A stretch of 40,852 nt of DNA from Burkholderiaceae bacterium (GTDB taxonomy: Bacteria > Pseudomonadota > Gammaproteobacteria > Burkholderiales > Burkholderiaceae_C). A model generated the notes under the pieces. It did no database searches, was not told the origin of the DNA, and saw only the letters and a program-made list of their open reading frames with translations. A program made the position numbers and the translations under genes. The stretch lies in contig JAEUPI010000170.1 in assembly GCA_016790175.1 (NCBI GenBank), positions 1 to 40,852 on the forward strand. The letters are read 5' to 3'. Below, in pieces: positions 1 through 8,381 of this stretch; the first letter of the stretch is position 1, and the number at the start of each line of letters is the position of its first letter.

Positions 1-65
1 GCCGCCAGCACCAGCGCGAGCGCGATCGCAAGTCCGAGCGACGCAGAGCGCTTGGGCCAGTCCAT
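1..65 (-). CDS. Sugar ABC transporter permease (MalF-like), N-terminal fragment
   Basis: Only the first 21 codons are in the window; the gene runs off the left edge. The peptide begins MDWPKRSASLGLAIALALVL, a short charged start followed by a hydrophobic stretch, as expected for the cytoplasmic N-terminus and first membrane helix of an ABC permease. It starts 34 bases after the stop of the binding-protein gene on the same strand. That position, after amylase, malK and malE, is where a malF-type permease is normally found. The identity rests on context, not on a recognised motif. The ATG at 65-63 is the natural start. Confidence 0.55.
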   Translation of the reverse strand, partial: MDWPKRSASLGLAIALALVLA

Positions 66-99
66 CGGGATGCCTCGTCGCGGTGGTCCGGGCTGAGGG

Positions 100-1326
100 T
101 TACTTCTTCTTGCGCAGCGCGTCGATGCCTTCCTGGATCGACGCGTGGGCCTCCTTCAGCGCCGCCTCGATGCTCGCGTTGCCCTTGACGATCTTGTTCA
201 TCGCCGTCGTCGCTGGCGACCACACCATCGTCATCTCGGGCCGGTTGGGCATCGGCACCGAGGTTTCGAGCTGATCGCGAAACGCCTTGAGCACCGGGTC
301 GCCACCGACCTTGGGGTTGGCGTAGATCGCCTTGTTGGTGTGCAGCTGCCGGCCCTCGACCGCCAGCACCAGCCCGGCCTCCTCGCTGGTGAGGAACTTG
401 ACGAACTCGTAGGCCAGGTCCTTCTTCGTCGAGCTGGCCGCGACGTACGCGCCCTCGATCGTCATCCACGGCCGCAGCGGAGCCTTCGCGGCCTCCAGCA
501 GCGGCAGCGGCGCGAGGCCGAAGTTGATCTTCTTGTCGATGTCGCCGACGAACCACGGGCCGTTGATGACCATCGCGGCCTTGCCCTCGTTGAACATCGA
601 GGCGATCAGCGCCTCGCTCGGCTCGGTGGGCAGGATGGCGTCCTTCTTGTACCAGGCCATCATCTGGTTCAGCGACGCAATGGTGGCCGGGCTGTTGAGC
701 GTGAGCTTGCCGTCCTTGTCGAACACCGCGCCGCCGAAGGCGTTCATCAGCGCCGAGTGGAAATAGAAGTTGGTGTACCAATAGGCCAGGCCGTAGCGGC
801 CCGACTGCGCATTGGTCAGGCTCTTGGCGAGCTTGACCATCTCGTCGGCGGTCTTTGGCGGCGTCTTGACGAGATCCTTGTTGTAGATCAGCGTCGGCAT
901 CTTGTAGTTGATCGGCAGGCCGTAGACGCCACCCTTGTAGGTCATCGCGTCGATCATTCCGGGCAGCAGCCGCTCGCGCGTCGGCTTATCGAGGAAGAAG
1001 TCGATCGGCTCGACGGTCTTGCCGGCCTCGATCCAGCCGCCGAGCCGGTCCTGCGCGTAGATGAAGACGTCCGGCCCCTTGCCGCGCGGCACCGCAGCGC
1101 TGATCTTGTCGGCATAGGCGTCGTACGGGATCGCCAGCGTCGACAGCTTGGTGCCCTTGGCGGCCGGGCTCTTCTCGAACATCTCGACCACCTTCTCGAA
1201 CGCAGCTTTCTCGGCTGCGCGGTAGGCATGCCAGACGACCAGCTCGCCCGCGCCTTGCGCGAGCGCGGGGCCAGCCAGCGACAGCGTCGCGGTGGCGATC
1301 GCAGTGGACAGCAGCATCTTGAACAT
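100..1326 (-). CDS. malE: Maltose/maltodextrin-type ABC transporter substrate-binding protein
   Basis: This 408-residue periplasmic binding protein captures malto-oligosaccharides for the ABC importer. It has a classic signal peptide: charged start, hydrophobic core, and an ALA-Q cleavage site near residue 23. The mature part starts GAGELVVWHAYR, as in SBP family 1. Further family features are YNKDL near the first third, the segment EGAYVAASS, and a C-terminal helix-rich region ending in KKK. Length fits the family (about 390-420). The start at 1326 is chosen over a longer open frame because it follows a good GAGGAG ribosome site and opens directly into the signal peptide. It lies 23 bases after malK and 34 before the permease, so it is mid-operon. 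The sugar is inferred from the amylase and MalK neighbours; other oligosaccharides are possible. Confidence 0.88.
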   Translation of the reverse strand: MFKMLLSTAIATATLSLAGPALAQGAGELVVWHAYRAAEKAAFEKVVEMFEKSPAAKGTKLSTLAIPYDAYADKISAAVPRGKGPDVFIYAQDRLGGWIEAGKTVEPIDFFLDKPTRERLLPGMIDAMTYKGGVYGLPINYKMPTLIYNKDLVKTPPKTADEMVKLAKSLTNAQSGRYGLAYWYTNFYFHSALMNAFGGAVFDKDGKLTLNSPATIASLNQMMAWYKKDAILPTEPSEALIASMFNEGKAAMVINGPWFVGDIDKKINFGLAPLPLLEAAKAPLRPWMTIEGAYVAASSTKKDLAYEFVKFLTSEEAGLVLAVEGRQLHTNKAIYANPKVGGDPVLKAFRDQLETSVPMPNRPEMTMVWSPATTAMNKIVKGNASIEAALKEAHASIQEGIDALRKKK

Positions 1327-1349
1327 CGTGGCTCCTCGTGGGGATGGTT

Positions 1350-2468
1350 TCAGGCGAGACGCTTCTCGCTCGCCGGGTCGAACAGGTGCATCGCGTCGCT
1401 CTTGATCTGCAGCGTGATCGGCTCGCCCGGCGGCGGCAACGCGGCATGGCTGCGCAGACGGCCCGACAGCGACTGGCCCTGCACCTGGAAGAACACCAGC
1501 ACCTCGTGCCCGAGCGGCTCGACCAGCTCGACGGTGCCGGTCACGTGGCAGTCGCTCGCCCAATCGACCTCGTGCGTGGCACCAACGTGTTCCGAGCGCA
1601 GGCCGAGGATCACGTCGCGGCCCTTGGCCCTGAGTGCGGCGTCGTGAAACGCCGGCGCCACCGGCAGGCGCACGCCGTAGGCCAGCACTTCGCGGCCATC
1701 GTCGGACAGGCGGGCCTTCGTGAAGTTCATCTTCGGCGTGCCCATGAAGCCGGCGGTGAACAGGTTGGCCGGCGTGTCGTAGATCTCCATCGGCGTGCCG
1801 ATCTGTGTCAGGTTGCTGAGGCTCTCGTCGCGCCCGCAGGGGCGCAGCACGGCAATACGGTGGCCCATCGTCATCGCCTCGACCTGGTCGTGGGTGACGT
1901 AGACGGTGGTTGTCTTCAGCCGGCGCTGCAGCTTGGCGAGCTCAGCGCGCATGTGCACGCGCAACTCGGCATCCAGATTCGAAAGCGGTTCGTCGAACAG
2001 GAACACCGACGGGTTGCGCACGATTGCGCGGCCGAGCGCGACACGCTGGCGTTGGCCGCCCGACAGTGCCTTCGGCTTGCGCTGGAGAAACTCGGTCAGG
2101 CCCAGCGTGTCGGCCGCGTCCTTTACGCGCTGCTGGATGTCGGCAGCGGACAGCTTGCGAATCTGCAACCCGAACGCGATGTTGTCGTACACCGTCATGT
2201 GCGGGTACAGCGCGTAACTCTGAAACACCATCGCGATGTCACGGTCCTTCGGGTGCACGTCGTTGACCACACGATCGCCAATGCGGATCGTGCCGCTGGT
2301 GACGGTCTCGAGACCAGCGATCATGCGAAGCACGGTCGACTTGCCGCAGCCCGACGGCCCGACGAAGACCATGAACTCGCCGTCCTTGATGTCGAAGCTC
2401 AGGTCGCGGATCACCGCGACCTCCGGTGTGTAGGACTTGCCGACGTGGTCGAGCGTGATCGAGGCCAT
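1350..2468 (-). CDS. malK: Sugar ABC transporter ATP-binding protein (MalK/UgpC family)
   Basis: This 372-residue cytoplasmic ATPase powers the importer. All hallmarks are present: Walker A GPSGCGKST (37-45), Q-loop Gln83, signature LSGGQ (135-139), Walker B FLFDE ending at Glu160, D-loop, and switch His193. The C-terminal regulatory OB/TOBE part of MalK/UgpC proteins follows (about 235-372), including the LRSEH segment. Length is normal. One oddity lies after the H-loop, at about residues 209-221. The usual short turn before Q-[IV]-G-x-P is about 7 residues longer (PCGRDESLSNL), which may alter the interface with the regulatory domain. The ATG at 2468 lies 12 bases from the amylase stop, so the two are co-transcribed. 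Such ATPases are often shared between sugar importers, so the substrate is inferred from neighbours. Confidence 0.93.
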   Translation of the reverse strand: MASITLDHVGKSYTPEVAVIRDLSFDIKDGEFMVFVGPSGCGKSTVLRMIAGLETVTSGTIRIGDRVVNDVHPKDRDIAMVFQSYALYPHMTVYDNIAFGLQIRKLSAADIQQRVKDAADTLGLTEFLQRKPKALSGGQRQRVALGRAIVRNPSVFLFDEPLSNLDAELRVHMRAELAKLQRRLKTTTVYVTHDQVEAMTMGHRIAVLRPCGRDESLSNLTQIGTPMEIYDTPANLFTAGFMGTPKMNFTKARLSDDGREVLAYGVRLPVAPAFHDAALRAKGRDVILGLRSEHVGATHEVDWASDCHVTGTVELVEPLGHEVLVFFQVQGQSLSGRLRSHAALPPPGEPITLQIKSDAMHLFDPASEKRLA

Positions 2469-2480
2469 GGAGAGTTCGCC

Positions 2481-4070
2481 CTAGTTGCCTGCCGGTACCA
2501 GGACGCGCACCGAGGTCGGCGCCATCTGGAGCTTGATTCGGCCACTGTCGATGGCGAAGCGCTCGCCGCTCAACGCGTCGCGCGCGTCGCCGGCGGGCCA
2601 TGACGCCGGAACGGCCACGTCGGCGCTCGCCGGCCGGTCGTCGCGGTGCGCGAGCACGATCGCCTGGTCGCCGCTGGCCGCGTCGCGGCGCGCAAACGCG
2701 AGCACTGCGTCGGGCGGCTGCGTGAGCATGGTGTAGTCGCCGCGGCGCAGCGCCGGGCGTTCCTTGCGCAGCTGGATCAGCGCCTTGTAGTACGCGCGCA
2801 TCGATTCGTCGCGCGCGACGCCCTTTCCGGGCTGGATGTCGCGCTCGCCCCAGGGCATGTCGTTGCGGTTCAGCGGCCACTCGTGGCCGCCGCGCGCGAC
2901 CTCCTCGCCGTAATAGATCACCGGAAGGCCGAGCGAGGTCATCTGCAGCGCGGCGCAGACGCGAAAGCGCGCCCGGTTGCCGTCGAGGTTGCCGAGCGCC
3001 ATCGGTTCGTCGTGACTCGACAGGTAATGGGCGACCACGTAGCCGGGCCGCACCTGATGACGGTTGCGCAGGTACGCGGCATAGGCCACGCTGCGGCCGC
3101 GACCGCTGACCCAGCCCTCGCAGCTGCCCTTGAAGCTGAAGTCGAAGCCGGCGTCGACCTCGTCGCGTTCGAAGAACGGATCGAGCACCTGAGCGCTGCC
3201 GCCCCAGAATTCGGCCAGCAGAAAGAACCGCGGCCCCAGTTCGGCGCGTGTGCGGCGGCGGTGCTCGGCCCAGAACTCGCTCGCCAGGTGCTTGTAGGTG
3301 TCGAGCCGGAAGCCGTCGACGCCGCTCGACTTGGCCAGCGCGAGGTTGGCGCCGAGCACGTAGTCGCGCACTTCGGGCAGCTCGGTCTTCAGGTCGGGCA
3401 GCCCGCCGACCGCGCAGGTGACCGGCGCGACCTCGCAGTTGCCCTCGCCGATGCGCACCCAGCTCTCGCCGCCGGCGGTGCGGCGCGACGCAACGTTCGA
3501 CGTGTAGCCGGTGTGGTTGTAGACGACGTCGAGCAGCACCTTGATGCCGCGCCGGTGCGCCTCGGCGACCAGGGATTTGAGGTCGTCGAGCTTGCCGAAG
3601 TGCGGATCGATGCCCTCGAAGTCCTCGATCCAGTAGCCGTGGAAGCCTTCGTGCTGGAACTCGGGCAGCCCCATCTTGGCCGGCGCCTGCGCGTACATGC
3701 CGCGCGGCTGCTGGCGCTGCACGGGGTTGATCCACAGCGCCGTGATGCCCAGATCCTTCAGCTCGTCGAGCTGCTGCGTCAGGCCCTTGAAGTCGCCGCC
3801 GTGCCAGCCGCCGGGGTTGCGGCGCTCGACGCGGATGTTGTTGCTCGGATCGCCGTCGGCGAAACGGTCGATCAGCACGAAGTACAACACCTCGTCGCCC
3901 CAGGGATTGAACGGGGGCGGCTGCGCGCCGGCACCGAGGGCGAGCGCGCAGGCGCCGAGCATCAGCAGTGCGCGACGTCGAGCCGCGGCGAGCAAGCGCC
4001 GCAGCGGGTACCGCCAGTCACCGGGCCTGCCGACCGACGCCTCCGGCCTTCTCTGCCAGAGCGACCGCAT
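2481..4070 (-). CDS. Exported alpha-amylase family (GH13) glycosidase
   Basis: This enzyme cleaves alpha-1,4-glucans outside the cytoplasm and supplies the importer encoded downstream. With the ATG at 4070 it is 529 residues. A hydrophobic signal segment (about 31-49, LLMLGACALALGAGA) precedes the mature start QPPPFNPWGDEV. The GH13 regions are seen in order: DVVYNH (181-186), GFRLDTYKH (253-261, nucleophile Asp257), LLAEFWG (acid/base Glu287) and SSHDE (351-355). The last replaces the commoner NHD form but keeps the transition-state Asp354. The start is uncertain: an in-frame TTG at 3995 would give a more usual short signal-peptide n-region and 504 residues, and the frame is open upstream to 4307. 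A lipobox-like Cys41 inside the signal is probably coincidental. It is the first gene of the amy-malK-malE-permease operon. Confidence 0.9.
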   Translation of the reverse strand: MRSLWQRRPEASVGRPGDWRYPLRRLLAAARRRALLMLGACALALGAGAQPPPFNPWGDEVLYFVLIDRFADGDPSNNIRVERRNPGGWHGGDFKGLTQQLDELKDLGITALWINPVQRQQPRGMYAQAPAKMGLPEFQHEGFHGYWIEDFEGIDPHFGKLDDLKSLVAEAHRRGIKVLLDVVYNHTGYTSNVASRRTAGGESWVRIGEGNCEVAPVTCAVGGLPDLKTELPEVRDYVLGANLALAKSSGVDGFRLDTYKHLASEFWAEHRRRTRAELGPRFFLLAEFWGGSAQVLDPFFERDEVDAGFDFSFKGSCEGWVSGRGRSVAYAAYLRNRHQVRPGYVVAHYLSSHDEPMALGNLDGNRARFRVCAALQMTSLGLPVIYYGEEVARGGHEWPLNRNDMPWGERDIQPGKGVARDESMRAYYKALIQLRKERPALRRGDYTMLTQPPDAVLAFARRDAASGDQAIVLAHRDDRPASADVAVPASWPAGDARDALSGERFAIDSGRIKLQMAPTSVRVLVPAGN

Positions 4071-4513
4071 CGGTCCCGACGACGGGCGTCGCACAGCCGC
4101 CCATGCACCACAGCGACCAACGCCGAGCGTCCACCGGCGATCCGCGCCCGCTTCGAGCACAAGGGAGGATCTGTGAGCCATCTTCAAGCCGCACCTGCCA
4201 AGGTGATCGCCGCTCCCGTCCCCGCACCGCTCGGCGCCGATTGGGCTTCGAACATAGGCTCGGGCCGACATGCACCCATTGACATTGCTCACGCCGGCAT
4301 CACGCATCCCAACGGGCGTGTCGCGCTGTCCACAGCCGGGTGAAAACCCGCGGCGCTGCTGCTGTGCGCGGTCGGTATGCTGAGATGGAGGGTGTGTTTC
4401 GTCGAACTGCTGTTGATGTCCACGCTCGGCCGAATTCCTGTCTCGAATATCGGCGCGACCGTCGGCGCGCGTTGCGTTGCAGCACGGCAGGCGGTACGCC
4501 GTCAGTGTGATTC
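4071..4513. other. Divergent intergenic region upstream of the amylase operon and the SDR gene
   Basis: These 443 bases separate two divergent genes and must hold the promoters of both. Frames are open through part of it on both strands, but the codon pattern and peptides look random. The only promoter-like string is TTGACA at 4279-4284 on the plus strand, and no convincing -10 box follows at normal spacing. I see no clear LacI- or MalT-type operator. The segment nearest the amylase could be coding if an upstream start is used. Confidence 0.5.
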
Positions 4514-5230
4514 TTGAAGGTCTACCAGCGCGTCCTGGTTACCGGCGCCTCGCGTGGGCTCGGTGCCGCGCTGGTGCGCGCGCTGCGGGAGCGCGGCTAC
4601 AGCGTGATGTCGGTCGCGCGCAGCGAAGGGGAATTGCGACGCGAAATCGACCTGCTTCCGGCGTCGCAGCGCGAGCGCGCCGACTTCAGGGTCTGCGATC
4701 TGGCCGATCCGCGTGCCGCTGCCGCGCTGGTCGATTCGGTGCAGGCACACTTCGGCGACTTCGACGTGCTGATCAACAACGCCGGCGCGGGCAGTTTCAA
4801 GCCACTGGTGCAGTGGTCGGCAGACGAACTGGCCGCCGGCCTGCACCTGAACCTGCTGGCGCCGATGCTTCTCGCTCGCGCGGTGCTGCCCGGGATGATG
4901 GCGCGCCGGCACGGCATGATTGTCAATATCGCGTCCGACCTCGCTCGCCGTCCGTTGGCGAACATGGCGCCGTACGTGGCGGCCAAACACGGGCTGCTCG
5001 GCTTCTCGAGCTCGCTGCTGCGCGAAGTCAAGGCTCACGGCATCAAGGTCAGCGCCGTGCTGCCGGGCATCATCGATTCGGCCTTCGACGGTGCCGTACC
5101 CGGGAGCAAAGACGAGGCCTGGGCGTTGAAATGCGATGCGCTCGCCGGCCGCATCGTCGACCTGATCGAGTTGCCCGGCAGCATGGTGATCGACGAACTG
5201 GCGATTCACCCGCTGCACCAGGACTTCTGA
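4514..5230 (+). CDS. Short-chain dehydrogenase/reductase (SDR)
   Basis: This 238-residue classical SDR is an NAD(P)-dependent oxidoreductase of unknown substrate. It shows the cofactor motif TGASRGLG (10-17), the structural NNAG (88-91), catalytic Ser141, and YVAAK (Tyr154, Lys158). Arg14 in the glycine-rich loop suggests NADPH preference, which is family knowledge. The TTG start at 4514 is required because the Rossmann strand begins within four codons of it. No ATG lies between that start and the cofactor motif. The C-terminus ends with LAIHPLHQDF, typical of SDRs related to sepiapterin reductase or YdfG. A 187-base gap separates it from the acyl-ligase fusion downstream. A link to lipid or polyketide reduction is possible but unproven. 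Confidence 0.88.
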   Translation: MKVYQRVLVTGASRGLGAALVRALRERGYSVMSVARSEGELRREIDLLPASQRERADFRVCDLADPRAAAALVDSVQAHFGDFDVLINNAGAGSFKPLVQWSADELAAGLHLNLLAPMLLARAVLPGMMARRHGMIVNIASDLARRPLANMAPYVAAKHGLLGFSSSLLREVKAHGIKVSAVLPGIIDSAFDGAVPGSKDEAWALKCDALAGRIVDLIELPGSMVIDELAIHPLHQDF

Positions 5231-5417
5231 GCCAGGCCCGCAGCACCGGGCGCGCAGCCGCGCAGTGGGGTCGCGCGACTCGGCCGGCTTGGGCCCGAAC
5301 CGATCGCGCGCCGCATTGCGCCGGATCAAGCGGGGCCTCGTCGTTCCGGTGCCACCCTCACCATGACCGCGACCGCGGGCCGATCATTCGGCGCCGATCG
5401 ATGCCACGGAGGCCGGC

Positions 5418-8258
5418 GTGAATCACACGGTCCAAAGCCCACCGGCGCAGCCAGCGGCTGGGCCGGGGGCCGACCTGCGCGCGCTGCTGGCGATCGTCGA
5501 GGCCACATTGCGCGAGCTGCATGCCGACGCGCCGGGCCTGCCGCCGGTGACGCTTGCCAGCCTGCTCGACCGCGATCTCGGACTCGACAGCCTGGCGCGA
5601 ATGGAACTGCTGCTGCGCATCGAACGCGGCCTGCAGGTGCAGCTGCCGGAAGACACGCTTCAAACCGCCGAGACGGTGGCCGACCTGCGGCGTGCAGTGC
5701 AGCGTGCACGGGTCGCTCTGGCGCCGGCCGCGCCGCTGCTGACGCCTGCGCCGTTCGCCCCGCCGAAGGGGGTCGAGGCGGGCGACGAGCTTCCGGCCAC
5801 GGCGACGACACTGCTGCAGGCGCTCGACTGGCATGTGCAGGCCCACGGCGATCGGACCCAGGTCACCGTGCTCGCCGACGACAACGAGACGCCGATCAGC
5901 TACCGGCAGCTCGCGCGCTCGGCCGACGCGGTGGCCGCCGCATTGCAGCGCGCCGGCGTGCTGCCGCGCCAGACCGTGGCGATCATGCTGCCGACCTCGC
6001 CGGAGTACTTCGCGGTCTACCTCGGCATCCTGCGCGCGGGCGCGATACCGGTGCCGATCTATCCGCCGGCGCGCGCCTCGCAGCTCGAGGACCATGTGCT
6101 GCGGCACGCCGGCATTCTCGACAACGCACAGGCCGCGCTGATGGTCACCGTGCCCGAGGCGATGGGGGTCGCACGGCTGCTGCAGGCGCGGCTGCCGACG
6201 CTGCGCCATGTGATGACCGCGGCGCAGCTGACGGCCGGCGATGTCAGCGCACCAGCAGCGGTCACGGTCCTGGCCGACGACATCGCGTTCATCCAGTACA
6301 CCTCGGGCAGCACCGGCAATCCGAAGGGCGTGGCGCTGACGCACGCGAATCTGCTCGCCAACATCCGCGCGATGGCGCAGACGGTGCAGGCCCGCCCGCA
6401 AGACGTGTTCGTCAGCTGGTTGCCGCTGTACCACGATATGGGGCTGATCGGCGCCTGGCTCGGCGCCCTGGTGGTCGGCTTTCCGCTGGTGGTGATGTCA
6501 CCGCTGGCATTCCTCGCGCGGCCGCAGCGCTGGCTGCAGGCGATCAGCCGCTGGCGCGGCACACTGTCGGCGGCGCCGAACTTCGCCTACGAGCTGTGCC
6601 TGAAGCGGGTCACCGACGAGGATCTGGCCGGCGTCGACCTGAAGTCCTGGCGGCTCGCCTTCAACGGCGCCGAAGCGATCAGTCCCGACACCGTCGAGCG
6701 CTTCGCGGAACGCTTCGCGCCCTACGGCCTGCGCCGCGCCGCGGTGGCACCGGTCTATGGACTTGCCGAGGCTTGCGTCGGGCTCTTGTTCCCGCCGCTG
6801 GAACGCGGCCCGCTGATCGACCGCATCCAGCGCGAGCCGTTCTCGCGCGATCGCAAGGCGGTGCCGGCCGCAGCCGACGATGCCGGCGCGTTGCGGTTTG
6901 TCGCCTGCGGCGCGCCGATGCCGGATCATGCGGTGCGCATCGTCGATGAAGCGGGCCGCGACGCCGGCGAGCGCGTCGAGGGCCGTCTCGAGTTCAGAGG
7001 TCCGTCGGCCACGCGCGGCTACTACCGCAACCCGGTGCAGACCGAGCGGCTGATCCACGATGGCTGGGTCGACACCGGCGACCGCGCGTACCGCGCTGGC
7101 GACGACATCTATATCACCGGCCGCGTCAAGGACATCATCATCCGCGGCGGGCGCAACCTGTACCCGCAGGAGATCGAGGAGGCGGTCGGCGCGGTCGACG
7201 GCGTGCGCAAGGGCTGCGTCGCCGTGTTCGGCAGGCCCGACCCGGTCGCCGGCACCGAGCAACTCGTCGTGCTCGCCGAAACCCGGCCGCGCAGCGGCAT
7301 CACGCACGAGCAACTGCACGAGGCGGTATCGCGTGCGGTGCTCGGCGCGATCGGCGAACCGCCAGATCGCATCGTGTTGGCGCCGCCGCATACGGTGCTC
7401 AAGACTTCGAGCGGCAAGGTGCGGCGCGCGGCTTGCCGCGAGCTGTTCGAATCGGGCGCGGTGGGCGCTGCGCCGGCCAGTTCGCGCCGCCAGGTCCTGC
7501 GGCTCGCGTTCGGCGCCGCGCCGGTGCGGCTGCGCCACCTCGGCGAGTGGCTGACGAATCTGCTGTTCGGTCTGCGCGCCGCAACGCTGTTCTGGATCGT
7601 CGCGCCGCTCGCCTGGGGGCTGACCGCGCTGACCTCCAGCCCCGAGCAGGCCTGGCGCATCGGGCACCGCGCCGCGCGTTTGCTGCTGCGCGCGATCGGC
7701 GTGCCGCTCGAGGTGCAGGGTCTCCAGCACCTGCCGGCGGGGCCTTGCGTGCTGGTCAGCAACCACGGCAGCTATGCCGACGGCGCGCTGCTGGTCGCCG
7801 CGCTGCCACGGCCGTATGGGTTCGTTGCCAAACGCGAGCTACTCGCGCAGCCGATCGCGCGCGTCTATCTGCAGCGGCTGGGCGCCGAATTCGTCGAACG
7901 CGCCGACGCGCCACACAGCGTGGCCGACGCCACGCGGTTGTCCGAGGCGGTCGCGCGCGGCCGCTCGCTCCTGGTGTTTCCCGAAGGGACGTTCATCGAT
8001 CGCCCCGGGCTGCTGCCGTTTCACCTCGGTGGTTTTCTCGCCGCGGTGCGTGCCGGCGTGCCGGTGGTGCCGGTGGGCCTGAGCGGCAACCGCGAGCTAC
8101 TGCCCGACGAGCGTTGGTGGCCTCGCCGCGCACGCATTCGCGTCCGCATCGGCGAGCCGCTCGTGGCCGCGCACGATGCCGCCGATCCGTTCGCCGCGGC
8201 CGTGCGGCTGCGTGACGCGGCGCGCGCCGCGATCGCACGGCAGATCGAGCCGGAGTGA
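5418..8258 (+). CDS. ACP / fatty-acyl-AMP ligase / 1-acylglycerol-phosphate acyltransferase fusion
   Basis: This 946-residue protein joins three activities. Residues about 20-95 form an acyl carrier domain, with LGLDSL carrying the phosphopantetheine site Ser58. Residues about 130-690 form an adenylating enzyme with the P-loop YTSGSTGNPKG (294-304), the FAAL-like segment SWLPLYHDMG, YGLAEA, and a C-terminal lysine segment SSGKVRR. Residues about 720-946 form a PlsC-type acyltransferase with NHGSYAD (His783 and Asp788, the HX4D motif) and FPEGT (854-858). A hydrophobic stretch at about 725-745 may tie it to the membrane. The layout suggests activating a fatty acid as acyl-AMP, loading it on the built-in carrier and passing it to a lysophospholipid or glycerol phosphate. 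Aas of enterobacteria has a related logic, with the domains in another order and without its own ACP. The GTG start follows a GGAGG site at 5408-5412. Confidence 0.9.
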   Translation: MNHTVQSPPAQPAAGPGADLRALLAIVEATLRELHADAPGLPPVTLASLLDRDLGLDSLARMELLLRIERGLQVQLPEDTLQTAETVADLRRAVQRARVALAPAAPLLTPAPFAPPKGVEAGDELPATATTLLQALDWHVQAHGDRTQVTVLADDNETPISYRQLARSADAVAAALQRAGVLPRQTVAIMLPTSPEYFAVYLGILRAGAIPVPIYPPARASQLEDHVLRHAGILDNAQAALMVTVPEAMGVARLLQARLPTLRHVMTAAQLTAGDVSAPAAVTVLADDIAFIQYTSGSTGNPKGVALTHANLLANIRAMAQTVQARPQDVFVSWLPLYHDMGLIGAWLGALVVGFPLVVMSPLAFLARPQRWLQAISRWRGTLSAAPNFAYELCLKRVTDEDLAGVDLKSWRLAFNGAEAISPDTVERFAERFAPYGLRRAAVAPVYGLAEACVGLLFPPLERGPLIDRIQREPFSRDRKAVPAAADDAGALRFVACGAPMPDHAVRIVDEAGRDAGERVEGRLEFRGPSATRGYYRNPVQTERLIHDGWVDTGDRAYRAGDDIYITGRVKDIIIRGGRNLYPQEIEEAVGAVDGVRKGCVAVFGRPDPVAGTEQLVVLAETRPRSGITHEQLHEAVSRAVLGAIGEPPDRIVLAPPHTVLKTSSGKVRRAACRELFESGAVGAAPASSRRQVLRLAFGAAPVRLRHLGEWLTNLLFGLRAATLFWIVAPLAWGLTALTSSPEQAWRIGHRAARLLLRAIGVPLEVQGLQHLPAGPCVLVSNHGSYADGALLVAALPRPYGFVAKRELLAQPIARVYLQRLGAEFVERADAPHSVADATRLSEAVARGRSLLVFPEGTFIDRPGLLPFHLGGFLAAVRAGVPVVPVGLSGNRELLPDERWWPRRARIRVRIGEPLVAAHDAADPFAAAVRLRDAARAAIARQIEPE

Positions 8259-8381
8259 GTCCACCGATGCGGTCCGTCCGCCGCCAATAGTCCGCACCTG
8301 TTGCCGCGTGGGCGCCCCACGGCAGTGCGGCATGATTCTCGCTTGTGATGCAATGACGTCGAGACAGACGTCGAGGCCGCG

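Noticed and set aside
145-1647. Long plus-strand open frame opposite the malE gene
   Set aside because: It is antisense to a clear binding-protein gene; its His/Arg/Asp-rich peptide is the usual shadow in GC-rich DNA.
4279-4307. TTGACA box as a sigma-70 promoter for the SDR gene
   Set aside because: The -35 is perfect, but the -10 at 17-base spacing reads ACGCAT, a poor match, and it lies over 200 bases from the start.
8301-8326. Imperfect hairpin TGCCGCGTGGG / CCCCACGGCA as terminator of the acyl-ligase fusion
   Set aside because: The stem has a bulge and no T-rich tail follows.
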